Of a stretch of 64,000 nt of DNA, positions 1 through 8,720 are shown one piece after another. The stretch spans positions 62,001 through 126,000 of the forward strand of contig JAHZBZ010000003.1 in the NCBI GenBank assembly GCA_019423125.1, given 5' to 3'. Each line of letters begins with the position of its first letter. Position 1 is the stretch's first letter. The notes under the pieces are model-generated. The model saw only the letters and a list, made by a program, of their open reading frames with translations, was not told where the DNA came from and ran no database searches. The DNA comes from Bacillota bacterium. GTDB taxonomy: Bacteria > Bacillota > Clostridia > Christensenellales > Borkfalkiaceae. The translations under genes and the position numbers were made by a program.

Positions 1-2
1 AG

Positions 3-1700
3 GTGACTTTCGGCGGCGGCGCGCCCCGCATCGGCGCGCGCGCCTTTGCAGACTGCGGCGAACTCACGAGTATTTCCCTGCCCGCGGAGACTTCTTCGCT
101 GGGCGCGGGCGTGTTCGAGGGCTGTGCAAAGCTCGCCGAGCTCGGCATTCCCTTTGTCGGCGCGCAGAAAAACGGAACGGAAAACACCCATTTCGGATAT
201 CTGTTCGGCGCGGCGGGCAAGGAGGACAACGGCGAAAGCCTTCCCGAATACCTTCGCAAGGTCACGATCGCGCACGGCAACGTCGCGCCGTACGCCTTCT
301 ACGGCTGTGCGGTGCTCGAAAGCGTCGTCCTGCCCGAAGATCTGACCGATATCGGCGAGGGCGCGTTCGAAAACTGCGCGGGGCTGACCGAGGCGGAGAT
401 CTCCGTCGGCACGCAGAGCATGGGCTTTGCCGCCTTCCGCGGCTGCGACGGGATGATACGGCTCTCCCTTCCCTTCACGGGCGCGGCGCGCGACGCCGCC
501 GACACGCATTTCGGCTACATTTTCGGCTCGCTCAAAATGGACCGCCAGGGCGAAGATCTGCCCCTGTCTCTGCGCTTTGTCACGCTCACCGACGGCACTT
601 CCGTCCCCGCAAACGCATTTTTCGGTTGCGCACAGCTGGGCGAAGTCGTGCTCTGCGAGAACACGGCGTCCGTCGGCGCGTACGCGTTCAGCGGCTGCGG
701 CGGGCTGTTCACGATCACCCTTCCCGCATCTCTCGGGTCGATCGGCGAAAATGCCTTTACGGGATGCCCCAAACTCCTTGAGGTGTTCAACAAGAGCGCG
801 CTCCCGATCTCGGCGGGCGATTCGGGGTACGGCGAGGTCGCAGGCAGTGCCAAAAACGTCTACACGCAGGAGGGCGGCTCAAAGTACACGCAGACGCAGG
901 ACGGATATCTCTTCTACTATGACGGGGGGAAACTTTTGCTCGTCGACTGTCTCGGCGCGCAGACGTCGCTCGTCTTGCCCGAAGTCCCCGAGGCGTTTGC
1001 GGGCATATTCACCTACGACATCGCGCCCTATGCGTTCGCCCGCCACAACTCGGTCGTATCGGTCGTCTTCCCGGGCGGTTCGATAGAGGTCGGCGAGGTC
1101 GGCTATTCGGCGTTCGAAGGGTGCGCCTCTCTGCGTACCGTCTCTGCGGGGACGGTGGGCAGCATCGGAACGGACGCGTTCAGCGGCTGTGAAAAGCTGG
1201 AAAACGTCGTGTTCGGGACGGTGCGCGGGTACATCGGCGAAGGCGCGTTCGCGGGCTGTGCGGCGCTGGAGGGCATCTCGCTCGGCGCTTCGCCCGTCTC
1301 TGTCGGCGCGGATGCGTTTGTCGGCACGGCATATTTTGCGGACGCGCAGAACCGCACGGACGGCGTGCTGTACATAGGGGACCACCTGATCGACGCGGAG
1401 GGCGTTTCGGGCGAATACGCGGTGCGTGAGGGCACGCTCTCTATCGCCGCGGGCGCGTTTGCGGGCAACGGCGGACTCACTTCGATCACCCTTCCCGCGT
1501 CGCTGGTCACGATCGGTGCGGGCGCGTTCGAAAACACCGCTCTCGCGAGCGCAGTCTTTGCGGATACCGAATGGTGGCGGACGTATACGGACATCGGATG
1601 CAGTGCGGGCGGGCAGGACCTTTCGGGCGATCGTGTCGCGAATGCGGAGACGATCGCAAGCGATCTGCGCGTTTCGGAGAGATATTGGAAAAAAGGCTGA
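3..1700 (+). CDS. BspA-like leucine-rich-repeat (LRR_5) surface protein, 5' end outside window
   Basis: The frame is open from the first bases of the window, so the true start probably lies upstream and this is the C-terminal part. About 565 codons contain many copies of the LRR_5 (BspA/TpLRR) pattern, in which AF-x-GC-x2-L is followed by a hydrophobic strand with LP and IG-x-x-AF (for example GARAFADC, GEGAFENC, GENAFTGC, GTDAFSGC). Two longer insert-like segments share HFGYIFG/HFGYLFG. Such repeats form extracellular solenoids used for adhesion or ligand binding in gut Firmicutes and Bacteroidetes. No LPXTG motif or C-terminal membrane anchor is visible; the protein ends in YWKKG, so surface attachment would have to come from the missing N-terminus. 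A strong terminator follows at once. The family call is firm; the ligand is unknown. Confidence 0.85.
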   Translation: MTFGGGAPRIGARAFADCGELTSISLPAETSSLGAGVFEGCAKLAELGIPFVGAQKNGTENTHFGYLFGAAGKEDNGESLPEYLRKVTIAHGNVAPYAFYGCAVLESVVLPEDLTDIGEGAFENCAGLTEAEISVGTQSMGFAAFRGCDGMIRLSLPFTGAARDAADTHFGYIFGSLKMDRQGEDLPLSLRFVTLTDGTSVPANAFFGCAQLGEVVLCENTASVGAYAFSGCGGLFTITLPASLGSIGENAFTGCPKLLEVFNKSALPISAGDSGYGEVAGSAKNVYTQEGGSKYTQTQDGYLFYYDGGKLLLVDCLGAQTSLVLPEVPEAFAGIFTYDIAPYAFARHNSVVSVVFPGGSIEVGEVGYSAFEGCASLRTVSAGTVGSIGTDAFSGCEKLENVVFGTVRGYIGEGAFAGCAALEGISLGASPVSVGADAFVGTAYFADAQNRTDGVLYIGDHLIDAEGVSGEYAVREGTLSIAAGAFAGNGGLTSITLPASLVTIGAGAFENTALASAVFADTEWWRTYTDIGCSAGGQDLSGDRVANAETIASDLRVSERYWKKG

Positions 1701-1717
1701 CCGACTTTACGGTTTCG

Positions 1718-1749
1718 GGCGGGCGCGCGGAAAGCGCGCCCGCCTTTTG
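1718..1749 (+). terminator. Rho-independent terminator of the LRR gene
   Basis: A perfect 11-bp GC stem (1718-1728 with 734-744) closed by GGAAA is followed by TTTT. It lies 18 bases after the LRR stop codon. Confidence 0.8.
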
Positions 1750-1762
1750 TTAAGGCGGAAAG

Positions 1763-1825
1763 CCGAACACCCGCCCGCGCAAAAAGGCGTTTCTGAAGGA
1801 ATTCAACGACTATCTGGGGACGTGA
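1763..1825 (+). pseudogene. C-terminal remnant of a LytTR response regulator
   Basis: In the frame ending with TGA at 1823-1825 the sequence reads NTRPRKKAFLKEFNDYLGT. This has the composition and spacing of the last helix of LytTR-domain regulators; the intact regulator at 10103-10849 ends comparably with VGRSKHAEALEAYLEF. It stops 4 bases before the ATG of the kinase at 1830, the tight spacing usual for a regulator-kinase operon. An in-frame TAA at 1751 and the LRR terminator leave no room for the rest of the gene. I infer that a deletion removed nearly the whole regulator and left about 20 codons. The call rests on a short match. Confidence 0.45.
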
Positions 1826-1829
1826 AAAA

Positions 1830-3341
1830 ATGAGCGCGCTTTTTGTCTATAAATTCTTCTTCATGACCGAACTTCTGGTCGCGGAACTGATGGTCTCCTC
1901 CCGCAAGCCGAAGCGCAGGCTCTTTGCCCTCCGCGCGGCCGCGGGCGTCGCGTGCGCATACCTGATCGTCTTTTTCTTCCCGCTCCCCGAGGCGATCGCC
2001 TATACGGGCTGGTATTCCTGCCTCATGTTCCTGTTCTTCTTCGCGCTGACCCTGCCCCTGCTCGCCTTCGTGTATGCGATCCCGTGGAATGAGGTGCTCT
2101 TCCTCGCCGTCGTCGCCTATACGGTCAAACACCTCTGCTATTCGATATTCATGCTGATCGGGGTCACCACGAACCTGAGCAGTATCGTCAATCTGTATTC
2201 CTCCGCGCCCTTTGCGGGGGAGAGCATCGACTATGCGCAGATCTTTTACCTGCTCATCTACTTTTGTACCTATACTTTCTATTATACGGTGCTGTATTTC
2301 GTCATCGGGGTGCGCGTCAACCGCCGCGAACTCATACGTTTAAAGACCGTTCAGCTCCTGTTCGTCTCCGCGTTTGCCCTGCTCGTGGACATCGTGCTCA
2401 ACTCCTTTGTCGTGTACGAGACACAATCCAACAGGACGGGCGGGATCGTGGACAACTGTTTCAACATCCTTTGCTGTCTGCTCGTGTTCTATGTTCAGCT
2501 CAATCTCCTGCAGATCAAGGAGGTCTCGCACGAGAAAAAGGTGGTCAGCGAGATGCTGCGGCAGGCGCAATATCTGTACCACAAGGAGAACATAGAGCTG
2601 ATCAACATAAAGTGTCATGACATACGGCATCAGATCCACGGCGTTCTCGGGCAGAGCAACATCGAGCGCACGGAGGCGGAAAAGATCAGCGAGGCGATCT
2701 CCATCTACGACACGCTCGTGCACACGGGCAACGAGGCGGTGGACATCCTGCTCACCGAAAAGAGCCTCGTCTGCAAGAACAAGCAGATCGATCTGACCTG
2801 CATGGCGGAATGCGGCGGGCTCTCGTTCATCCGCGACAGCGACCTGTATGCGCTCTTCGGAAATCTCATGGACAACGCGATCGAGGCGGTCTCGCAGATC
2901 GCGGAAAAACAGCGCCGCTGTATCGCGCTCAACGTACATACCGTGCAGTCCTTCGTCACCGTCACCGTAAAAAATTATTATGTCGGCGAGATCGCGTTTT
3001 CCCCCGACGGTTTTCCGCTCACGAAAAAGGAAAACAGCGATTACCACGGATTCGGTGTAAAGAGCATCTTTCTGATCGCCGAAAAGTACGGCGGGAGCGT
3101 CTCCCTCCGCACGGAAGGGGCGTTTTCAAGGTCAACATTCTCTTTCCGCTTCCCGAACAAAGCTGACGCCGCCCTCACTTTGTGCAAGGCAAAGCGGGCG
3201 CACAAAACACAAACGACAAAAAGAGAGGACGAACGGCAGGATTTTCTGCCGTTTGTCCTCTCTTTTTTTGCGTTCGTCCGCGCGGCGCCGTCGTTTGTCC
3301 TCCGCCCGCATTCTCTCGTCGCGCGGGCCTTGAAAAGGTGA
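1830..3341 (+). CDS. AgrC/LytS-type (GHKL) sensor histidine kinase with a C-terminal frameshift
   Basis: The N-terminal 230 residues are six to seven hydrophobic helices. A phosphoacceptor box CHDIRHQIHG follows near residue 262, then an N-box (NLMDNAIEAV, about 344) and a G-box (HGFGVKSI, about 406) of a GHKL ATPase. It should sense an extracellular signal, perhaps a peptide, and phosphorylate a LytTR regulator. After SLRTE the usual family ending appears in another frame: GVFKVNILFPLPEQS and a stop at 3164-3166. A G4 tract at 3117-3120, where five Gs would restore the frame, marks the probable 1-base loss. The frame as it stands runs on to 3341 straight through a strong terminator (3222-3268), so the extra residues are surely not native. 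The partner regulator upstream is deleted. Either gene decay or a homopolymer sequencing error explains the shift. Confidence 0.8.
   Translation: MSALFVYKFFFMTELLVAELMVSSRKPKRRLFALRAAAGVACAYLIVFFFPLPEAIAYTGWYSCLMFLFFFALTLPLLAFVYAIPWNEVLFLAVVAYTVKHLCYSIFMLIGVTTNLSSIVNLYSSAPFAGESIDYAQIFYLLIYFCTYTFYYTVLYFVIGVRVNRRELIRLKTVQLLFVSAFALLVDIVLNSFVVYETQSNRTGGIVDNCFNILCCLLVFYVQLNLLQIKEVSHEKKVVSEMLRQAQYLYHKENIELINIKCHDIRHQIHGVLGQSNIERTEAEKISEAISIYDTLVHTGNEAVDILLTEKSLVCKNKQIDLTCMAECGGLSFIRDSDLYALFGNLMDNAIEAVSQIAEKQRRCIALNVHTVQSFVTVTVKNYYVGEIAFSPDGFPLTKKENSDYHGFGVKSIFLIAEKYGGSVSLRTEGAFSRSTFSFRFPNKADAALTLCKAKRAHKTQTTKREDERQDFLPFVLSFFAFVRAAPSFVLRPHSLVARALKR
3222..3268 (+). terminator. Rho-independent terminator after the kinase gene
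   Basis: An 18-bp stem (3222-3239 with 3246-3263, one G-U pair) encloses a GATTTT loop and runs into seven Ts. It lies inside the frameshifted extension of the kinase frame, which argues that the native stop is at 3166. Confidence 0.9.
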
Positions 3342-3358
3342 AAAATGGCTGTTAAAAT
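3330..3358 (+). promoter_or_regulatory. Sigma-70 promoter for the lipoprotein-GH3 operon
   Basis: TTGAAA at 3330 and TAAAAT at 3353 are separated by 17 bases. The start codon of the lipoprotein is about 70 bases downstream. Confidence 0.6.
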
Positions 3359-3429
3359 AGTGGCCGAAAAGGGACGGCGGAGCTCATCGCGCGCAGAGCC
3401 GCCGCCCGTCAATGATTAGGAGGTAGGAT

Positions 3430-4713
3430 ATGAAACGATTCAAGATGCTGTCGGCGCTCGCGCTCGGCTGTCTGTTGGCGGGAAGCCTGGGCATGCTGGC
3501 AGGGTGCGGACCGGAGAAGGGCCCCGAGACCGATCCCGACGAGCCCGTGCTCAACTTCGTGGCGGTGGACGGGACCAACTGGGATGCGGACGTGACCATC
3601 GAGCAGAAGACGTTCAAGCTGTCTTTGGACCTGAATGCGGACAACACCCTTTCGCTTGCGGGCACCTGCACGGGCAAAGCACAGAGCAGCGGCGGCGGCC
3701 CGGGCGGCGGTTTCCCCGGCGGCGGATTCCCCGGCGGCGGATTCCCCGGCGGCGGATTTCCCGGCGGCGGGACGGACCAGCCCGAGGAAGAGGAGCCCGA
3801 AGAGCCCGAGATCACCGATTATTCCGTGTTCAACTTCGAGATGGAGGGGACCTGGACGGAAGAAAAGGGATTCGGCTATGTGCTGACCATGGACGACAAG
3901 GACGACACGGTCATCCACGTCAACTTCGACACGACGTCGGGCAGACATTATTTCAATTACTACATCGCGCCGACGCTGGACGGCGAGCAGGCGGACGAGG
4001 CGCTCGTGCGCATGGAAGCGCGCGACTCCGCTTACCGCAAGACGCTGGACGCAAACTATAAGATTTACGAAGAGCGCACCTGCACGTATATGTTCCGCGG
4101 CGGCCAGGAAGGCGGCTCGGGCAACCTCTCTTCCGCGTGGGTGTACCTGATGCCCGACGGCTCGCTCGTCTCCATCAGCGGCACTTCCAACAGCCTCACC
4201 TACAACGGCAAGGGCAGCTGGTCGGAGGACAAGACGGCGCACGTCATCACGATGGACATCAACGGCACCGCGTACAAGACCAACGCCTACTGCGACACGC
4301 CCGGGCGCGAGGGCTACCGCATGGAGTACTCCGTCTCCTCGTTCGGCGGCTCTTCGAGCATGAACCTCTACGCTTCCTGCGACGTTTCCAAGTACACCTG
4401 GGATCTGTACACGGATGCGGACTTTGAAGGGGCGAACATCCTGACGCTCACGAGCGCGGATTATAAGCTGCTGCTCACCGAAAAGGGCTATGCGAACATC
4501 GTGGACGCCGCGACGGGCAAGACCAAGTCTTTTGCGGGCAACTACACGACGGACGAAAACGGCAACTATGTCATCACGACGCAGTACGGCACCTACACCT
4601 CCGTCAAAGAGGGCTCGACCGTGACCATGGAAGTGCATTTCCCGACGAAGACAGGTTTCGGTCCCTTCGTGCAGACGATCGAGACGGTCGTGATCTTCAC
4701 GGCGACGGTCTGA
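3430..4713 (+). CDS. Secreted lipoprotein with a GGGFP repeat linker
   Basis: A strong AGGAGGT precedes the ATG. The N-terminus is a lipoprotein signal peptide: basic MKRFK, a hydrophobic stretch and a lipobox LAGC at about residues 24-27. After an acidic linker and a first folded segment comes GGGPGGGFPGGGFPGGG and further copies (about residues 90-115), then an acidic EEEEPEEPE stretch. The rest (about 130-427) is rich in strands and aromatic residues and includes two similar TYTFxx-like blocks. No family is recognised. It is followed after 13 bases by a membrane protein and then a GH3 glycosidase, so it may bind glycans or hold the enzyme at the surface; this is inference from position only. 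Confidence 0.75.
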   Translation: MKRFKMLSALALGCLLAGSLGMLAGCGPEKGPETDPDEPVLNFVAVDGTNWDADVTIEQKTFKLSLDLNADNTLSLAGTCTGKAQSSGGGPGGGFPGGGFPGGGFPGGGFPGGGTDQPEEEEPEEPEITDYSVFNFEMEGTWTEEKGFGYVLTMDDKDDTVIHVNFDTTSGRHYFNYYIAPTLDGEQADEALVRMEARDSAYRKTLDANYKIYEERTCTYMFRGGQEGGSGNLSSAWVYLMPDGSLVSISGTSNSLTYNGKGSWSEDKTAHVITMDINGTAYKTNAYCDTPGREGYRMEYSVSSFGGSSSMNLYASCDVSKYTWDLYTDADFEGANILTLTSADYKLLLTEKGYANIVDAATGKTKSFAGNYTTDENGNYVITTQYGTYTSVKEGSTVTMEVHFPTKTGFGPFVQTIETVVIFTATV

Positions 4714-4726
4714 TGGGGGAACATAG

Positions 4727-5422
4727 ATGAACGCTCCCGCACAACAAAGATTACAGACGCTCAAGCGCATCGCAAAGCCGCTCCGCATCGCCTCTCTCGT
4801 GTTTGCGATCGTCGGCGCGCTGGCCGTCGTGCTCTTTTTGCTCATGCCCGCCGCAAACCTGCAGACGGACATCGGCAAATACGCTGACGGCTACAACTAC
4901 TACGGCTGGCAGCTGACCTTTCTCGGCTGCGGCTACATCCCCGTCGCGATCTTCGCGCTGTTCGAGCCCGCGGGCTCGCTGGCGGGCGACTATGTCCCCA
5001 ATACCTACGATTTCGGATTCAACATCTGGACCACCCTCGCGGTGATCCTGCCCGTTGTCGCCGCCATCGTCTGCGGCATCGTCAAGCTGAAGATGAAAAA
5101 CCGCGGCAAGGCCGTCTGCGAGTTCGTCATGGCGGCGTGCTTCCTGTTCGGCGGCATCCTGCTGCTCAACGTCGTGCCCCTGTCGACGCTCGTCGCGTCC
5201 GACCTGGGCGCGGGCACGGGCTTCCGCATGCAGATCCTGCAGTCCGCGCTGGATGCGGGCACCTATCGCCTGCTGGCGTATCCTGTCGTTCTCTTCGTCA
5301 TCTGCCTGCTCGCGGCGATCGTCAAGGCGGGCAACGGGGCGTTCCTGCTCTATCAGCGGTCGTATGCCCGCAAAAACAGACCCAATAACATCTCCATGGA
5401 GGAAAAAAATGGAAACAAATAA
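4727..5422 (+). CDS. Polytopic membrane protein of unknown function
   Basis: The 231-residue product has about four hydrophobic helices (near residues 20-43, 103-125, 136-158 and 184-207) and short charged ends. No catalytic motif is seen. The reading frame overlaps the start of the GH3 gene by 14 bases, so the two are probably translationally coupled. With the lipoprotein 13 bases upstream it forms a three-gene operon whose products are all predicted to be at the cell envelope. Its role may be assembly or anchoring of the glycosidase complex, but nothing in the sequence proves this. Confidence 0.7.
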   Translation: MNAPAQQRLQTLKRIAKPLRIASLVFAIVGALAVVLFLLMPAANLQTDIGKYADGYNYYGWQLTFLGCGYIPVAIFALFEPAGSLAGDYVPNTYDFGFNIWTTLAVILPVVAAIVCGIVKLKMKNRGKAVCEFVMAACFLFGGILLLNVVPLSTLVASDLGAGTGFRMQILQSALDAGTYRLLAYPVVLFVICLLAAIVKAGNGAFLLYQRSYARKNRPNNISMEEKNGNK

Positions 5423-8400
5423 CGCAAAGAAAAAGTGGATCGCACTCATCTCTGCGGTCGGATGCGTCCTTCTGGCGCTGATGATCGCCGTGACGTGCGT
5501 CATGTATTCCTTCCGCGAATACATGGATCAGTTCCTCGGCCGCGGCGACCGCGTCGTCACAGACAGCGGCGAAGGACTGGATGCGGACTATATCGACTTC
5601 GAGTGCAACAGCAAAGAGGAAGCGCTCGCAAACGCTCAGGCGATCACGCAGGAGACTGCGGAAGAGGGCATCGTCCTTCTCAAGAACGAGAACAACGCGC
5701 TGCCTCTCGCCAAGACGGCAAAGGTGACCATCCTCGGCTATTACAGCTGGCACAACAACATGTCGGGCGGCGAGGACCCCGCCACGACGGACGGCGCCGT
5801 CTCCATCGGCAAGGGCCTGGAGGAGTACTTCGACACCAACGAGGCGGTCAACGACCTGTATGACGCCGCGAAGGGCGAGTTCACCGATCCCGCCGCGTCG
5901 CTGGATTCCGCGAAGTCCACCTTCGCCGAGTACAACACCGCGATCATCACCGTCAAGCGCAACTCGGGCGAGGGCAACGACCAGGTCACCAATTCGGGCT
6001 CCGCGGAGTACAACCGCACGGGACTTTCGATCAACAACGCGGAACTCGCGCTCATCGACTATGCCTGCAAGAACTTCGGCAAAGTCATCCTCGTCGTCAA
6101 CGCGGCGAACACGATGGAGCTCGGCTTCCTTGACGAAGACGATCCCAACATGAACAACGGCATCTACACCGACCCTTACAGCAAGAAGCAATATGACTTC
6201 TCCAAGCTGGACGGCGCGCTGTGGGCGGGTTGCGTGGGTTCGCAGGGCGGCAAGGCGCTCGCGCGCATCCTCGGCGGCGAGGTCAATCCCTCCGGCCATA
6301 CCCCCGACGTCTATGCGCGTTATCTGCGCAACGACCCGACGTATGTCAACTTCGGCAGCTTCGAGTACACCAACAGCGCCTCCCTCAACTCCTATGCGAC
6401 AAAGACCTATTTCGTCGAATACGAGGAGGACATCTACATCGGCTACCGCTACCATGAGACGGCGGCGGCAGAGGCGGCAAAGGGCAACTACGAGGGCTAC
6501 GACTACGACACGAAAGTCGTCTATCCCTTCGGCTACGGCCTCTCCTATACGACTTTCTCGCGCGAATACGAGGGCACGCCTACCTATGACGAGGCGAGCG
6601 AGACCTTCACCTTCAAGGTGAAAGTCACCAACACGGGCGACAAGGCGGGCAAGGGCGTCGCGCAGATCTACGTCAACGTGCCCTGGCAGGAAGGCCAGGT
6701 CGAAAAGGCGCACGTCGTGCTCGGCGGCTTCGCAAAGACGGCTGTGATCCAGCCCGGCGCTTCCGAGACGGTCACCATCGAGATCAAACAGGATTACTTC
6801 ACTTCCTATGACTATGTGACCGAAAAGGCATACCTCCTCGATGCGGGCGATTACAAGTTCTACCTCGCCTCCGACGAAGAGGGCAGCCACAGCTGGGCGA
6901 GCATCGACGAGATGACCGAGTCCGAGCGCTCCAAGGTGCTCTGGACGTACGAGATCAAGGAGAAGATCGTCTTCAACGAGGCAAACGGCAAGCGCGTCTC
7001 CGACGAGATCGTCGCGACCAACGTGATGGATGACGAGACCAACTACAAGTTCAAGCAGTACACGGGCAAATCGGTCTCGGGCGACGGCTACATCTATGAC
7101 TTCACCCGCGCAGACTTTGCGGGCTCTTTCCCGACCGCGCCCACGGGGCAGGACAACGTCGTGACCGACGAGCGCGCGAAAGAGGGTATCGCAAAGTACG
7201 ATGTCTGGTCGGATAAAAACCAGAACGCGCCGGACGAGCAGGGGAACGCGATCACCGAGACCCCCGAGGTGAACACGGACGAGACCTCCTACACGCTCGC
7301 CGACATGCGCGGCGTGGACATCGACGATGAAAAGTGGGACGACTACATCAACCAGTTCACCATAGATTCCATGGTCTACATGTTCTCCAACGGCGGCTGG
7401 CAGGAGGCGGCGGACGAAGAGAACGGCGTGCCCCGCAGCTACGACGCGGACAGCCCGTACGGCTTCTATGCGCATTCGCTGAGCATCAGCAACGTCAACA
7501 AGTGGTACTGCGGCGCGCCGATGGTGGCGGCGACCTTCAACACCGAGCTCGCGCACAGGCTGGGCGAGGCGTTCGGCGAAGAGGCGTTCCAGCAGAAGCA
7601 GAGCGACGGCGCTCCCATCACGGGGCTTTACGGCTACGGCATGAACCAGCACCGCTCCGCATTCGGCGGCAGAAACTATGAGTACTATTCCGAAGATCCC
7701 GTGCTCTGCGGCAAGATGGGCGCGGCAGAGGCTTCGGGCGCATCCGAAAAGGGCCTGATCGTCTTCATGAAGCACTACGTCACCAACGATCAGGAACTGC
7801 ACCGTCAGGACAACGGCTACTGCTCGTGGGTCAACGAACAGGCATTCCGCGAAGTGTATCTGCGCGCGTGGGAGATCTACATGAAAGAGGCGACCATGAC
7901 CGTCAATTACTACGGCACCAACGAGGACGGCGAGTATGAGATGATGAGCAAGGAAATGAGCGCGGCGACGGGCATCATGACCTGCTACAACCGCATCGGC
8001 GCGGTGTACGGCGGCGCTTCCGTCTCCATCAACGGCATCCTGCGCAACGAGTGGAACTTCACGGGCACGGTGCTTACCGACGCGGGCGGCGAACCCGATA
8101 CCTACATGACCACCGACTTCGCGCTCCGCAGAGGGCAGAACCTCACGCTCTCCAACAACGGCACGAACGGCCTGTATGATTTTGAGAGCGATTCGGCGAT
8201 CTGGTGGCTGAAAAACTCCACCCGCTACCTGCTCTACAACAAGGCGAACTCCAACATCATGGTCGGCATCGCTCCCGGAGAGACCTTCTACTACACGATG
8301 TCGCCCTGGCAGATCGGAATCATCGTCGGCTGGGTCGTCGTCGGCCTGCTGGCGGTCGGTGCGATCGCGCTGGATGTTCTCATCGCAAAAGACGTGATCA

Positions 8401-8453
8401 AGGTCAAGGAAAAGGAGAAGAAACAGAAAGGCTCCGAATACGACGAGTATTGA
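5409..8453 (+). CDS. Membrane-anchored glycoside hydrolase family 3 with inverted domain order
   Basis: The start at ATG 5409 is preceded by GGAGG; earlier in-frame codons lie inside the upstream gene. An N-terminal membrane helix (about residues 10-32) is followed by the usually C-terminal GH3 domain (TAEEGIVLLKNENNALPL near 83), a fibronectin III-like domain (about 400-520), and only then the TIM-barrel half. The barrel carries KHYVTND, GRNYEYYSEDP and the nucleophile motif VLTDAGG with Asp near 891. A second membrane helix lies near 965-990, with a Lys-rich tail. This C-FnIII-N order is known for some rumen beta-glucosidases such as Butyrivibrio BgxA. It should hydrolyse beta-glucosides or beta-xylosides outside the cell; the exact sugar cannot be read. 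The catalytic residues look intact. Confidence 0.85.
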   Translation: METNNAKKKWIALISAVGCVLLALMIAVTCVMYSFREYMDQFLGRGDRVVTDSGEGLDADYIDFECNSKEEALANAQAITQETAEEGIVLLKNENNALPLAKTAKVTILGYYSWHNNMSGGEDPATTDGAVSIGKGLEEYFDTNEAVNDLYDAAKGEFTDPAASLDSAKSTFAEYNTAIITVKRNSGEGNDQVTNSGSAEYNRTGLSINNAELALIDYACKNFGKVILVVNAANTMELGFLDEDDPNMNNGIYTDPYSKKQYDFSKLDGALWAGCVGSQGGKALARILGGEVNPSGHTPDVYARYLRNDPTYVNFGSFEYTNSASLNSYATKTYFVEYEEDIYIGYRYHETAAAEAAKGNYEGYDYDTKVVYPFGYGLSYTTFSREYEGTPTYDEASETFTFKVKVTNTGDKAGKGVAQIYVNVPWQEGQVEKAHVVLGGFAKTAVIQPGASETVTIEIKQDYFTSYDYVTEKAYLLDAGDYKFYLASDEEGSHSWASIDEMTESERSKVLWTYEIKEKIVFNEANGKRVSDEIVATNVMDDETNYKFKQYTGKSVSGDGYIYDFTRADFAGSFPTAPTGQDNVVTDERAKEGIAKYDVWSDKNQNAPDEQGNAITETPEVNTDETSYTLADMRGVDIDDEKWDDYINQFTIDSMVYMFSNGGWQEAADEENGVPRSYDADSPYGFYAHSLSISNVNKWYCGAPMVAATFNTELAHRLGEAFGEEAFQQKQSDGAPITGLYGYGMNQHRSAFGGRNYEYYSEDPVLCGKMGAAEASGASEKGLIVFMKHYVTNDQELHRQDNGYCSWVNEQAFREVYLRAWEIYMKEATMTVNYYGTNEDGEYEMMSKEMSAATGIMTCYNRIGAVYGGASVSINGILRNEWNFTGTVLTDAGGEPDTYMTTDFALRRGQNLTLSNNGTNGLYDFESDSAIWWLKNSTRYLLYNKANSNIMVGIAPGETFYYTMSPWQIGIIVGWVVVGLLAVGAIALDVLIAKDVIKVKEKEKKQKGSEYDEY

Positions 8454-8477
8454 TCCTGCATCAAAAAAAACGAGAGG

Positions 8478-8505
8478 GGGACCGCCCGAAAGGGCGGTCC
8501 CTTTT
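8478..8505 (+). terminator. Rho-independent terminator of the GH3 operon
   Basis: A perfect 10-bp stem GGGACCGCCC/GGGCGGTCCC with a GAAA tetraloop is followed by TTTT, 25 bases after the GH3 stop. Confidence 0.9.
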
Positions 8506-8671
8506 CCGCGCTCTGAAAAAACGGATGCGCTTTTTTTGCGGACGGATGTGCGCGGATGTGTTTTTTCGTGGCAGGACAGTCAAAAAGGGGTGGATGCGGG
8601 CGCAGATCTTTGCGGCATCGTCGCGCTTTTTCTGCCGTTTGTCTTTTCTGTGTGTCGTTTGTCACAAGATA

Positions 8672-8700
8672 TTGAAATTCGTCCTCGCCTGTGGTATAAT
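8672..8700 (+). promoter_or_regulatory. Sigma-70 promoter for the kinase-regulator pair
   Basis: TTGAAA (8672) and TATAAT (8695) are separated by 17 bases, 20 bases before the start codon at 8721. Confidence 0.8.
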
Positions 8701-8720
8701 GGCGCCGTACGGGAGGGGAT

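Noticed and set aside
5322..7802. An 826-codon minus-strand frame inside the GH3 gene
   Set aside because: It is antisense to a clear GH3 protein with intact motifs, is rich in Val/Arg/Asp as codon shadows are, and has no ribosome site.
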